From Clostridia bacterium (GTDB lineage: Bacteria; Bacillota; Clostridia; TANB77; CAG-508): a DNA stretch of 24,708 nucleotides. This document shows positions 7,703 through 16,304 of the stretch, piece by piece. The translations under genes were made by a program, and so were the position numbers. The first letter of the stretch is position 1. Every line of letters starts with the position of its first letter. Below the pieces are notes generated by a model. That model had not been told where the DNA came from, ran no database searches, and saw only the letters and a program-made list of their open reading frames with translations. Where the stretch lies: positions 1 to 24,708 of the forward strand of contig CAAECB010000053.1 of NCBI GenBank assembly GCA_900754285.1. Direction: 5' to 3'.

Positions 7703-10348
7703 TTAGTTTTTAACAACTAATAAATCTATACTTTGATCTTCATTTACTACATAGCTTCTTCCAGCCCTCATCCTAACTGTTTCTCCAGAATCTTCTCCTT
7801 GCATTGTCATAGTTCTAATCGTATATCCACTTGGTACACAGGCTGCCACTTCTTCATACGTAATACTCTTTCCTTTTTCTATTTGTATATTTCCTCCACC
7901 AGGAACTATTGATTCAGATGTATGTATATCAACATATACGTTATAATAATTTTCTTCAATAATTAAATCTATTGTCTGATCTTCATTTATACTATAAGTT
8001 TTTCCAGGCCTCATAGTAACTTCATTTCCTGAATTTTCCCCTTGCATTTTCATTGAAACAATTTTATATCCACTTGGCACATCTGAAGCTATTTGACTAT
8101 ATGTAATGGTTCCTCCTTTTTCAACATTTATAGTTCCTCCTCCTTTATGAGCCTCATATGTGTGCATATCAACATATACAGTATAATAATTTCTATTTAT
8201 TCCTACACATAAATCGGTATCATCATTTATCGTATAACTTCCTCCAGATTCTATATAAGTAACTCTTCCAGTATTACGATTTTGGAACCACATATAAGAT
8301 ATATTATATCCTGTTGGTACATCTGAGGCTATTTGTTCATATGTAATAGATTGTCCTTTTTCTACTTCTAAATTATTACTCTTTATGATTGTGCTAGTAT
8401 CATCCGCATCAACCATAGTCACTAAAACTGAACATACATTACTTTCAACAGTTAAATACAAGTCTTTATTTTCATTTATTACATAGCTTTGTCCTGGTTG
8501 TAAAACAATATTTTCACCTGTATATTGTCCTCTCATCCTCATTGTTACCAATTTATAACCTGTTGGAACATTTGAAGCCAATTGGTCATATGTAAGAACT
8601 TTTCCTTCATCAACTTGCATAGTTCTTTCTATCAACACTTCATTTTCATTTGTTGAAACATTAATATTAATATTATATTTTACTGGTTCTTGAGGCTCAA
8701 TAGGAGTTTCTTGCGAACCATCTGAATTATTTACTATAGCATTAGAACTTTGAACTCTATACATTGAGCATCTTTCTCTTCCCAAAGCTGTATAATATGC
8801 CTTTTTCAGGTTAGTATTATCAGTTTGATTTAACCAATCTTTTAATTCACCTGTAGCAACATTTTCTTGTCTAATAATTGATTGATAACATCCTAAAGCT
8901 GTACGTGGGTTATAATATCCTGTAACTTGGCTATTCCCTTGAATTAATTCACCTGTTCTTCTCTCATAATCTATATTAAAATATCCAACTAAACCATTTT
9001 TAGAAGTTAAATCCGTATCTGTAGCTTTATGATATGTTGTTCCTTGTTCTATATAAATAGAATCTTCTGAAACAAATTCCTTGTTTTTATTGTTAGTAAT
9101 AATTGAATATCCATTGTATTCTTTTCCTCCAACATTTAATCCTTGTAAAAAGCTAATCATTCCAATGTTTCCTGTTAATTTATCCCAATCTTCATCTGAT
9201 AATCTTGGCATTTTAAACACATCTGTAGTACCTGAATATCCATTAAAATCAGAAATTGCCATCGATAAATTTCGTATAACAGAACGTTTTATTACCTGCA
9301 TTTTATGTGCATTAAAATCAGAATTTTTATCTTCTGTTTGTATTTTATCATCAGAATTCTGTAATTCACCAAATATACTATACTCATTAAAAGATGTATC
9401 ATTTTTTACACTTGAACTTTGTCCACCAGGTTGTATTGTTATTGAATTTCCATTTTCATCAACAGCATCACTCGCCTTTAAACTACTTAATGATGAATGT
9501 AAAATTTTATCCTTTAAATCATATGCCTGTGTATAATAATCTTTTGCATTAGTATTCTCTCTAACAAAAGATGCATTTTTTTCTGTTTGCAATTCAGCCT
9601 TACCATTTGTAACTGTATAAACTTTATCACCTTTCAAATAATATTTTACACCATTTACTTTTCTATATTCTAGATTCTGAACTTGTCCATCTATTATAAC
9701 ATTTTCCTTCAAACCTGTTTCAGTGTCTATTTGAACTCCTCTATATAATACATTATCTCCATTTTTACTTACACCTGATAATAAATATCCTTTTTCATCC
9801 CAATGTTCAGTACCAACTTCTCCTTGAATGGTTATATAACTATCTAAAGAATATGTTATTACAACATCATATGAACCTGCTTTTTTATATCTACAACTAT
9901 AATAAACATATGGCTTTAAATCATAAGTATATCCTTCTTTAGCAGTTCCTGCTTTTAACTTATCTTTTGTTTCTTGGTCTAATGTATTATTAAATGGTGA
10001 ATAAATATAGTAACCATCATATAAAGTAAAAACAAGCGCAGGTGTATGTGTCTGTAAAATATCTTTGGAATATCCATTCATACTAAAGTTTGTTTGCATT
10101 GAATTAAAAAATGAATTAACTGCTGCTTGCAAATCACGCATTTTTGAATTTGCTTGATTTGAAGTATCACTGTTTAGTGTATTTATTTGAAATGCCTTTA
10201 CTGCATCATATGTTGCATTATATAGTTTTGTATCATAATTTAATTGATTTTTTAAGGTAGTTACTCTGCCTTGCATATATGATGATAAAACTAAAGATAT
10301 TGGCAATATTATAATAATAAAAATAATAGCTAAATTTTGTATTTTCAT
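7703..10348 (-). CDS. Large membrane-anchored pilus-associated surface protein with four C-terminal repeats
   Basis: An 881-residue protein not recognised as a named family. It has one N-terminal membrane helix (residues 5-25) followed by a segment resembling TadE/TadG-type proteins (ATYDAVKAFQINTLNS, about 45-60). A long, probably extracellular region rich in Tyr, Ser and Asn follows (60-550). Four tandem repeats end the protein: 558-637, 638-720, 721-800 and 801-881, each 80-83 residues with a shared core of TITYxQIAxxVPxGY and a closing YxINEDxxIDL. There is no LPXTG sorting signal, so the N-terminal helix must anchor it or place it in a pilus. ATG 10348 has AAAGGA eight bases upstream. 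As last gene of the pilus cluster it may be a tip adhesin or TadG-like minor subunit; that role is inferred from position and architecture. Confidence 0.75.
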   Translation of the reverse strand: MKIQNLAIIFIIIILPISLVLSSYMQGRVTTLKNQLNYDTKLYNATYDAVKAFQINTLNSDTSNQANSKMRDLQAAVNSFFNSMQTNFSMNGYSKDILQTHTPALVFTLYDGYYIYSPFNNTLDQETKDKLKAGTAKEGYTYDLKPYVYYSCRYKKAGSYDVVITYSLDSYITIQGEVGTEHWDEKGYLLSGVSKNGDNVLYRGVQIDTETGLKENVIIDGQVQNLEYRKVNGVKYYLKGDKVYTVTNGKAELQTEKNASFVRENTNAKDYYTQAYDLKDKILHSSLSSLKASDAVDENGNSITIQPGGQSSSVKNDTSFNEYSIFGELQNSDDKIQTEDKNSDFNAHKMQVIKRSVIRNLSMAISDFNGYSGTTDVFKMPRLSDEDWDKLTGNIGMISFLQGLNVGGKEYNGYSIITNNKNKEFVSEDSIYIEQGTTYHKATDTDLTSKNGLVGYFNIDYERRTGELIQGNSQVTGYYNPRTALGCYQSIIRQENVATGELKDWLNQTDNTNLKKAYYTALGRERCSMYRVQSSNAIVNNSDGSQETPIEPQEPVKYNININVSTNENEVLIERTMQVDEGKVLTYDQLASNVPTGYKLVTMRMRGQYTGENIVLQPGQSYVINENKDLYLTVESNVCSVLVTMVDADDTSTIIKSNNLEVEKGQSITYEQIASDVPTGYNISYMWFQNRNTGRVTYIESGGSYTINDDTDLCVGINRNYYTVYVDMHTYEAHKGGGTINVEKGGTITYSQIASDVPSGYKIVSMKMQGENSGNEVTMRPGKTYSINEDQTIDLIIEENYYNVYVDIHTSESIVPGGGNIQIEKGKSITYEEVAACVPSGYTIRTMTMQGEDSGETVRMRAGRSYVVNEDQSIDLLVVKN
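7706..8677 (-). repeat. Four tandem about 80-codon repeats in the large surface protein
   Basis: The last 324 codons of the 881-residue gene form four in-frame copies. Copies 3 and 4 are closest (both begin YY(T/N)VYVD(M/I)HT, both with a GGG near residue 17). Copy 1 and copy 2 are more diverged. Residues YxQ(I/L)AS, VP(S/T)GY and IN(E/D) are kept in nearly all copies. Confidence 0.9.
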
Positions 10349-10370
10349 ACCCGTTTTCCTTTACATATAT

Positions 10371-10405
10371 AATTAATAGCTTGCAATCTATTAATTACAA
10401 GCTAT
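10371..10405. terminator. Overlapping alternative hairpins between pilin-like gene and large surface protein
   Basis: Two stems compete for the same bases: AATTAATAG (10371-10379) with CTATTAATT (10388-10396), and ATAGCTTG (10376-10383) with CAAGCTAT (10398-10405). On the minus strand the second is not followed by a clear T-run, so it is more like a weak terminator, attenuator or RNA processing site than a full stop. Confidence 0.45.
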
Positions 10406-10417
10406 CGAAAAAATATT

Positions 10418-10942
10418 TTATTTTTTTCCAGTTGCTGTTACTATTCCACCATGGTCAGCAGCTATTGTGTATGTATCATTTCCTATAACTGTATAGAAGA
10501 AATTTTTAAATTGTTGTGATAATGTTTGTGATGTATTTTTTACTTTTACTGCAACAATGTCTCCTTCTTTTAACAAATAAGGATCATTCGCATCTATTTT
10601 TTCCATAACTTGAGAATTGAAAACTTCATAATAATAGTTTTCTCCTAATTTGTCTCTTTGTACTTGAACACTCTTTTTCCCTGGATTATCATCTAATACC
10701 TTGATTTCTATTTCTATATCATATAAGTTTCCTGTAGAATTTATAGCTTCCACAAATTGTTCATATCTTTGTGGTGTAATTTTACCTGTTGTTCGTATCT
10801 CGTCAACAAACTCTGTTGTTTCAGTTTGAACAGTTAATTGTGATACATCATCTGTTCTATCTGCCATAGTCATAACTGGAAATACAAACATTAATATTGC
10901 TGCAATTGCTATCGCAACTATAGTACCTAAAGAATCTCCCAT
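10418..10942 (-). CDS. Single-pass pilin-like protein (minor subunit)
   Basis: Unrecognised 174-residue protein. One hydrophobic helix (about residues 5-27, GTIVAIAIAAILMFVFPVM) is at the N-terminus, without a positively charged leader. It is followed by a soluble domain starting TTEFVDEIRTTGKITPQRYEQFVEAIN. That segment resembles the post-membrane region of the neighbouring pilin-like proteins: an aromatic motif, then a helix ending in VxxxN. It does not carry the MENASKAL start. The gene is 15 bases downstream of the 218-residue pilin-like gene and part of the same run. The ATG at 10942 is preceded by AAAGGAGG. Role as minor pilin or assembly factor is inferred from context only. Confidence 0.7.
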   Translation of the reverse strand: MGDSLGTIVAIAIAAILMFVFPVMTMADRTDDVSQLTVQTETTEFVDEIRTTGKITPQRYEQFVEAINSTGNLYDIEIEIKVLDDNPGKKSVQVQRDKLGENYYYEVFNSQVMEKIDANDPYLLKEGDIVAVKVKNTSQTLSQQFKNFFYTVIGNDTYTIAADHGGIVTATGKK

Positions 10943-10957
10943 TTTTGTTTCCTCCTT

Positions 10958-11614
10958 TTATTTATTTGTTATTACATATGTTATAATTCTTTTTTTAGTT
11001 TTATTTACTTCTGGTTCATCTCCAATATTTGACTCATCTTCTGTTGACCCATCATCCTCTATATTAGGATTTTTTTCATCGTCTTGATAATAAACTCCAC
11101 TTTTTTCTATTATTTTTTTGCCACTTCCACTATTTAATATATCTTTTAATCTTTCATATAAAGATCTGCTTGGTAATGTTATCTTGTCTTTATATGAATT
11201 AAAAGCATTGTCTTTGTCACCATAAATTACAGCACTTAAAAATGACTTTTCTTTAGTTGTACCTGAACCTCTTATATCATTATCAAATTCAGCATCTAAA
11301 CAATATCTTGCTTCTCCTGATTTTTTTACTGTATATATAGGCTCATTTAATCCTTCAAATATAACTTTATAATTTTCTGTATATACTCTAGAAAGTGTTG
11401 GTAATATAGTTTCTAATCCTACTTCTCTTTCGTTTTCTGTTGATTGTGAATAATAATATTCTCCATCTATGTATGCTGTTTCTCTGTCTTTATATTCTAA
11501 TATTGTGTCTGCTGCTTCTCTTACATTTCCAAAAGAGATGATACTTACTGAAATTGCTATTAAAAATAATAGTACTGCTCCTGCCATCTTTAGTGCTTCT
11601 GCTGCATTTTCCAC
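10958..11614 (-). CDS. MENA-type pilin-like protein, 218 residues
   Basis: Starts MENAAEALKMAGAVLLFL, a variant of the MENASKAL start shared by four other genes here, so one membrane helix begins by residue 8 with no leader before it. The ectodomain is longer than in its relatives, contains tyrosine-rich parts (YIDGEYYYSQ) and an acidic low-complexity stretch around residues 180-205 before a basic C-terminus. The start codon is GTG at 11614, with GAGGTGAT upstream. Probably a minor pilin of the Tad-like system. The exact role cannot be told. Confidence 0.72.
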   Translation of the reverse strand: MENAAEALKMAGAVLLFLIAISVSIISFGNVREAADTILEYKDRETAYIDGEYYYSQSTENEREVGLETILPTLSRVYTENYKVIFEGLNEPIYTVKKSGEARYCLDAEFDNDIRGSGTTKEKSFLSAVIYGDKDNAFNSYKDKITLPSRSLYERLKDILNSGSGKKIIEKSGVYYQDDEKNPNIEDDGSTEDESNIGDEPEVNKTKKRIITYVITNK

Positions 11615-11644
11615 TTTATATCACCTCTCATTTTATCCATAATA

Positions 11645-12025
11645 TTATGTAACAACTATTTTAGTAATTCTATTTCCTTTATTATCATCACCATATTGCA
11701 TTTTTACTGTATATGTTTTCTTAGTTTGTATAGAACTTGTATCAGTAATTGCTGTACCATTCAAAGTAACTGTTACTGTATGTCCATCAGATGCATTTGC
11801 ATTATTTGCCATTACGTCTTGCATCATAGATTTTACCATAGTTCCTTTTTGTTGTCCTTCATATTTTAAAAATTTATTATTAAATGCTGTTAGCTCTGCT
11901 TCTGTCATTCCACTATTCGTTACAGTATCTTGAGCTTGGTTAAAAATCATTATACCTAGAGATATTAATAATATTGCTAATAATATTGCTCCCGCAATAA
12001 TTAAAGCTTTTGATGCATTCTCCAT
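11645..12025 (-). CDS. MENASKAL pilin-like protein A (probable major pilin copy)
   Basis: A 126-residue protein: MENASKAL, a membrane helix (about 8-29), the FNNKFLKY motif (48-55), and a small ectodomain rich in Thr, Val and Asn. Its N-terminal 85 residues are almost identical to the neighbouring 129-residue protein, while the C-terminal 40 differ. This is what a major pilin pair would look like: short, duplicated, with strong ribosome binding sites (AAGGAGG before ATG 12025). No cleavable leader with a Gly before the hydrophobic stretch is seen. Pilin function is inferred from the operon's CpaF-type ATPase and T2SF-type membrane protein. Confidence 0.75.
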   Translation of the reverse strand: MENASKALIIAGAILLAILLISLGIMIFNQAQDTVTNSGMTEAELTAFNNKFLKYEGQQKGTMVKSMMQDVMANNANASDGHTVTVTLNGTAITDTSSIQTKKTYTVKMQYGDDNKGNRITKIVVT

Positions 12026-12042
12026 TTTTATATCCTCCTTAT

Positions 12043-12432
12043 TTAATATGTTACATCTATTTGTGTAATTCTATTTGATGTATATACCATTTTTACTGTA
12101 TAAGTATGTTTTGAATCTATACTTGATGTTGTTGTAAGATCATTACTATTATCTGATCCAGCATTTGATAAAGTAACTTTAACAGTATGACTATCAGATG
12201 CATTAGCATTATTAGATTTAACATCTTGTATCATAGATTTAACCATTGAACCTTTTTGACTACCCTCATATTTTAAAAATTTATTATTAAATGCTGTAAG
12301 TTCTGCCTCTGTCATTCCACTGTTTGTTACAGTATCTTGTGCTTGGTTGAAAATCATAATTCCCAATGATATTAATAGAATTGCTAATAGTATTGCTCCT
12401 GCAATAATTAAAGCTTTTGATGCATTCTCCAT
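12043..12432 (-). CDS. MENASKAL pilin-like protein B (tandem paralogue)
   Basis: A 129-residue paralogue of the gene immediately downstream, only 17 bases away. It has the same first 57 residues apart from position 58 onwards (EGSQKGS against EGQQKGT), the FNNKFLKY motif, and then a more divergent ectodomain with a Ser/Asn/Asp insert near residue 100. ATG 12432 is preceded by AAGGAGGTGAT, nearly a full complement of the 16S rRNA tail and the strongest binding site in the cluster, which fits an abundant structural subunit. DNA differences between the two copies are mostly silent in the conserved half. Confidence 0.75.
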   Translation of the reverse strand: MENASKALIIAGAILLAILLISLGIMIFNQAQDTVTNSGMTEAELTAFNNKFLKYEGSQKGSMVKSMIQDVKSNNANASDSHTVKVTLSNAGSDNSNDLTTTSSIDSKHTYTVKMVYTSNRITQIDVTY

Positions 12433-12502
12433 AATAAATCACCTCCTTAGTATATTATTATTTATCTTTAGTCTACTATAAATAGTAAGCTTAATATCAA
12501 AT

Positions 12503-12934
12503 TCAAACTGATATTTGTTCAAATATCATTGATTTTACCATATTGGTATTTTTGTGATATTCTATATTTGTACATTTGAATTGTATTTTATTATAATAAT
12601 CTATAAAATTTTCTATTCCACTTGCTGCTATTTTTTCCATTGAATAACTATTATTATTATCAATCATTTTTATGTTAATTTTTATAGAGTTTGAATCATT
12701 TTCCACAAATTCTCCATTTGAATCTTTTTGCACTCTATTTTTAATATTAGAATCAATAGCTTTATTAATAGCTGTTGCTAAATCTGGACCATATACTTTT
12801 TTTTGATAATATTTTTGAAATATATTATTTTGTTTTTTTACTGTATTATAATTAGCTTGGTAATTTAAATAAATATAACTAACAGTGCTAATTATTATCA
12901 AAACAAAGATTAAAAATATAAAAAATTTTTTCAT
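12503..12934 (-). CDS. Single-pass pilin-like protein, 143 residues
   Basis: Begins MKKFFIFLIFVLIIIST, with a short basic start and one membrane helix. After the helix comes IFQKYYQK (38-45), which aligns with the FNxKFxKY motif of the MENASKAL proteins, and then a helix-like stretch LATAINKAIDSN, so it appears to be a divergent member of the same pilin-like group. I chose ATG 12934 because AAGGAGAG lies four bases upstream; the longer frame to 12991 adds 19 residues without a binding site. It lies between two MENASKAL genes and is probably a minor pilin. Confidence 0.7.
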   Translation of the reverse strand: MKKFFIFLIFVLIIISTVSYIYLNYQANYNTVKKQNNIFQKYYQKKVYGPDLATAINKAIDSNIKNRVQKDSNGEFVENDSNSIKINIKMIDNNNSYSMEKIAASGIENFIDYYNKIQFKCTNIEYHKNTNMVKSMIFEQISV

Positions 12935-12997
12935 AACTCTCCTTGTAATTATAACATTATTCAACTTTTTTTGCAATACTTTATATATCATTTTTCT

Positions 12998-13441
12998 TTA
13001 TAGATTAGTAATTTTTATTTTTTTAACTCTTCCATTTTCTGTATATTCTGGTTCTATGCATTTATATTTACGAAGTTCTGTATTACCATTACTAATAGCA
13101 ACTACTTGGCTTTGTATTTGTGCATCCCATTCAGTTTCTATTTTATTTACTACATTACTTCCATTAAATATAACTTCAATTTTTTCATTATCCTCGAGAC
13201 TTTCATTATCTTTTTTTGCATAATTTGCAATTGTTCTAACATCATAAATAGTCAAAGTTGTTTGATCAACATATTTAGTATATTTGGCATTAAACTCAAC
13301 TAATTGCTGTTCTGCTTTTTTATCATGAATTTCCCTAGAAGTTTGGCTATATGTGTAAAATACATATACACCTAGACTTACAATCATCATAGCAATCAAA
13401 ACTTCAGCAGCCATAAGCAATGCTTTTGATGCATTTTCCAT
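12998..13441 (-). CDS. MENASKAL pilin-like protein, 147 residues
   Basis: Starts MENASKALLMAAEVLIAMM. It has one membrane helix (about 8-30), a charged linker, FNAKYTKY (50-57), and a small ectodomain of about 90 residues that ends VKKIKITNL. The glutamate at residue 13, inside the hydrophobic stretch, differs from its relatives, which have Gly there. ATG 13441 has GAAGGGTGAT upstream. Position in the cluster and shared architecture suggest a minor pilin. No function beyond that can be read. Confidence 0.72.
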   Translation of the reverse strand: MENASKALLMAAEVLIAMMIVSLGVYVFYTYSQTSREIHDKKAEQQLVEFNAKYTKYVDQTTLTIYDVRTIANYAKKDNESLEDNEKIEVIFNGSNVVNKIETEWDAQIQSQVVAISNGNTELRKYKCIEPEYTENGRVKKIKITNL

Positions 13442-13467
13442 AACTAATCACCCTTCCACAGATGTTT

Positions 13468-14178
13468 TTATTTTTTATACTTAAATTCCATTCTAGAAAT
13501 TTGACCATCTATATATGTTGGACTGCCAACAACTTGAAAAGTAGCTGTTTTGAATTCAGAATATTCTCTATGTTGTATTATATTATCTAAAAGTTGTTGA
13601 TAGTTGGAATTATCAATTCCATAATCTTTTCCTGTAACATCTTTTACAGATTTACCACTACTTCTTTCTGCATCTGTTCTAGCTGTATAATAAGTTTTTA
13701 ATGCTTCATAGTTTGAAGACATTTTGTCTAACATTTTCAAAGTATATTTATCTTCTAAAGCTTTTTGAGAATTAACAATTTGTATAAGTTCATTATTCTC
13801 ATCAGTAGATATTTCATATGGGTCATTCTTAAATAATTCCAAATTTACATCTGATGCGTATTTTGATTTAAATTCTTGTCCTATTGCTATTTTTAGTGTG
13901 ATTTTTTGGCTATAATTTATCTCTCCTGCACCAGTATTTTTTTTATTATAATTTACAACCTTATTAACAAGAGAAATTATCTCAACACCCTTTAAATCAT
14001 TTCGAGCATATTGTGTAAATTGTTCATTAAAAGTTGCAAGTTGGGAATCTTTTACTGCATCTGAATTAGATTTTTTAAAATCTGAAACCTGATTCACAAA
14101 ATACATAAATACTGAAAGTATCAAAATAACAATTAAAACTCCAGCTGCCATCAATAATGCTTTTGATGCATTTTCCAT
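13468..14178 (-). CDS. MENASKAL pilin-like protein, 236 residues
   Basis: Starts MENASKALLMAAGVLIVIL and has one membrane helix (8-29), FNEQFTQY (50-57), then GVEIISLVNKVVNYN, the helical segment common to this group. Its ectodomain is the largest among the MENASKAL proteins and includes a Lys/Asp/Glu-rich middle. It is the first pilin-like gene after the secretion-machinery genes, 23 bases downstream of the T2SF-like gene. A binding site (AAGGAAGGG) precedes ATG 14178. Likely a minor pilin or priming subunit (inference). Confidence 0.72.
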   Translation of the reverse strand: MENASKALLMAAGVLIVILILSVFMYFVNQVSDFKKSNSDAVKDSQLATFNEQFTQYARNDLKGVEIISLVNKVVNYNKKNTGAGEINYSQKITLKIAIGQEFKSKYASDVNLELFKNDPYEISTDENNELIQIVNSQKALEDKYTLKMLDKMSSNYEALKTYYTARTDAERSSGKSVKDVTGKDYGIDNSNYQQLLDNIIQHREYSEFKTATFQVVGSPTYIDGQISRMEFKYKK

Positions 14179-14201
14179 ATTTTTCTCATTCCCTTCCTTG
14201 T

Positions 14202-16286
14202 CTAATTATTTATAGTAGAACTTGATGCTGAAGCCATTGATGTAGACATACTTGTAAGTCCTATAAATACTAATGGTACAATTAAATACGCTACAAATAG
14301 AGACACCATAGGTGCAAATCCAATAACTTTACCAATCATTCCTTTTCTACTAATTAATCTTTCGTTTGATGCCTTTCTCTTCTCTCTGTAGTAATCTCTT
14401 TCTGAGTCTAACTCATCAAAAGCATCTTTAATAGGTATTTTTTCAACTGCTGCTTGTAAACTCTCTACGATAGTTATTAAAGGCTCATATGTAATATCAT
14501 TTTTCAATTCTTCTAATGATTCCCATGGACCAGATTCGTAGTTGTTTACACACTTAGATATTGGTTCATAGAAGATATTTGAATATCTTTCTAGCCATTC
14601 CAAAATAATTTCAACATTAACCCTTTCAATACGCATTAACATTAAAATAATAGTTTGAAATTGCATAACTTCGTCTTCCATCTCTAATTGCCTCATTTTC
14701 ATTTGGAAATATAACAACCAAATAGGTGCCATATATCCAATAATAGCAAATACAAATGCTATTAAAAATTCAAACCATTTCATATATTCACTATTTATAG
14801 TTTGTAATTTTTCATAAATTCTGTCAACAGCATTTTCAATTTGTTTATCTGTTGCATCTGTATAATATTTAGATTTTCTAACTTCTTTTTCTATATCTGC
14901 CTTTGTAGTCTTAATTTTGCCTTTAAATTTTTCCAAAAATGTATTATCTTGTTTTGTTAATTCCATTGCTTTCTTCTTTTGCGTTTCATTCATTCCAGTA
15001 ATTAAATCATAATCTGTAGTAGGCTCTGTATAAACAAAATTAATTGAAATTTGATGTAAATACATAAACATAAATAATGATATTATAAATGTTGCAACTG
15101 CTAATGTTAATCTATTAACATACACCCACTCCATTTTTAATCTTGATGCAGAATCTTTTAAAAGTTTTTGTACTTTACGATAATCTTTTGTACCTTCTTT
15201 TGGCATAAACAAATTTACTATTCTTTTTCCAATTGGATTTTTATAAACTTTTGCTTGCCAAGGGTTTTCTGTACCTTGATTTTTCTGGTTTGTTGAACCA
15301 TTATCTTTTAATTTTCTAACTAACACATACGAAATAAATGTTATTAACAATATAAAAAATTGTACTATTGCTCCTGGTTTACCATTATACCAACTTTCTA
15401 CAAAAGAGAAGTTTGATATAGCCCAAGATTTTAATGGTTCTAGCATTAAAACTGGAACAATTGCTATAACTGATAAGCTTTGGAACACATAATTTAATTT
15501 TTCTCTTTTTAAAATCTCTAATTGCATTTCTTGTGTAATATTGTCAACATTTTTTAAATATAATGAAGCACCATCGATTTTTCTATCACCAAATTCTTTT
15601 GTTAAATATGAAACTCCGGCAAATTCTTTTAAATAACTATTAGGAGCAATATCATAATATTTTTCCAATTCTGTTTCTGGGTCATCTGATATTAATATTT
15701 CATATATCTTTTCACCTTGTCTTGAAACATCCATCTCATCATCTTGTGAAACTTGATAAATAGCCTCTTCAACCATATTAAATTCATGATAAGCATGTCT
15801 TATTTCAGAAAAGAATGTTATTTGTTGTTTTAATAATTTATCATCTAATTTATCTACAGAACCATCTATTAATATATCAACCATAAATAATTCAAACATT
15901 AATAGTATAAATAATAATAGATGGTTGTTATGTGTAATCAATATCGTTACTATAATAACTGGAAATAAAATAGCAAGTGCCTTTGTCATAATCTTAGAAG
16001 CATCACGTCTTGTATTATATTCGTCATCTATATTAATGATTTCCAATCTTCTTCTAAGTTTTAACATATAACGTTTCAAAAATGGAATTTTCATATAATT
16101 AACATATAGTTTTTGATATAAAATTTCCATAGAAAACTTTTCTGCTCTAGTACCTTGACGTAATTTTTGGAGTTGTCTATATTCAGATTTTTCCATTTTC
16201 TTACGCATAATAAGATATATAATTGTAATCAATACGAGAATTCCTACTGAACCTCCCATAATGATAAAAAGTATTTGATTTGACAC
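14202..16286 (-). CDS. T2SF-domain pilus assembly membrane protein (TadB-TadC-like fusion)
   Basis: Inner-membrane platform protein of the Tad/type II secretion type, expected to work with the CpaF-like ATPase encoded just upstream. The 694 residues are about twice a usual TadB or TadC. There are hydrophobic segments near 5-27, 102-118, 122-140, 268-285, 308-325, 394-412, 510-535 and 655-678. Two T2SF-like cytoplasmic segments can be seen (about 150-265 and 543-650), each followed by a helix ending in Pro (VLMLEP; AYLIVP). Each is preceded by a basic segment and a helix pair, so the protein looks like an internal duplication or fusion. The start is GTG 16286 with AGGAGGTG upstream. The gene lies 18 bases after the ATPase gene. 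Confidence 0.85.
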   Translation of the reverse strand: MSNQILFIIMGGSVGILVLITIIYLIMRKKMEKSEYRQLQKLRQGTRAEKFSMEILYQKLYVNYMKIPFLKRYMLKLRRRLEIINIDDEYNTRRDASKIMTKALAILFPVIIVTILITHNNHLLLFILLMFELFMVDILIDGSVDKLDDKLLKQQITFFSEIRHAYHEFNMVEEAIYQVSQDDEMDVSRQGEKIYEILISDDPETELEKYYDIAPNSYLKEFAGVSYLTKEFGDRKIDGASLYLKNVDNITQEMQLEILKREKLNYVFQSLSVIAIVPVLMLEPLKSWAISNFSFVESWYNGKPGAIVQFFILLITFISYVLVRKLKDNGSTNQKNQGTENPWQAKVYKNPIGKRIVNLFMPKEGTKDYRKVQKLLKDSASRLKMEWVYVNRLTLAVATFIISLFMFMYLHQISINFVYTEPTTDYDLITGMNETQKKKAMELTKQDNTFLEKFKGKIKTTKADIEKEVRKSKYYTDATDKQIENAVDRIYEKLQTINSEYMKWFEFLIAFVFAIIGYMAPIWLLYFQMKMRQLEMEDEVMQFQTIILMLMRIERVNVEIILEWLERYSNIFYEPISKCVNNYESGPWESLEELKNDITYEPLITIVESLQAAVEKIPIKDAFDELDSERDYYREKRKASNERLISRKGMIGKVIGFAPMVSLFVAYLIVPLVFIGLTSMSTSMASASSSTINN

Positions 16287-16304
16287 CTATTTCACCTCCT
16301 GCTA

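Noticed and set aside
9081..9536. 151-codon plus-strand frame inside the large surface protein gene
   Set aside because: Antisense shadow of a clear gene; no binding site and no family resemblance.
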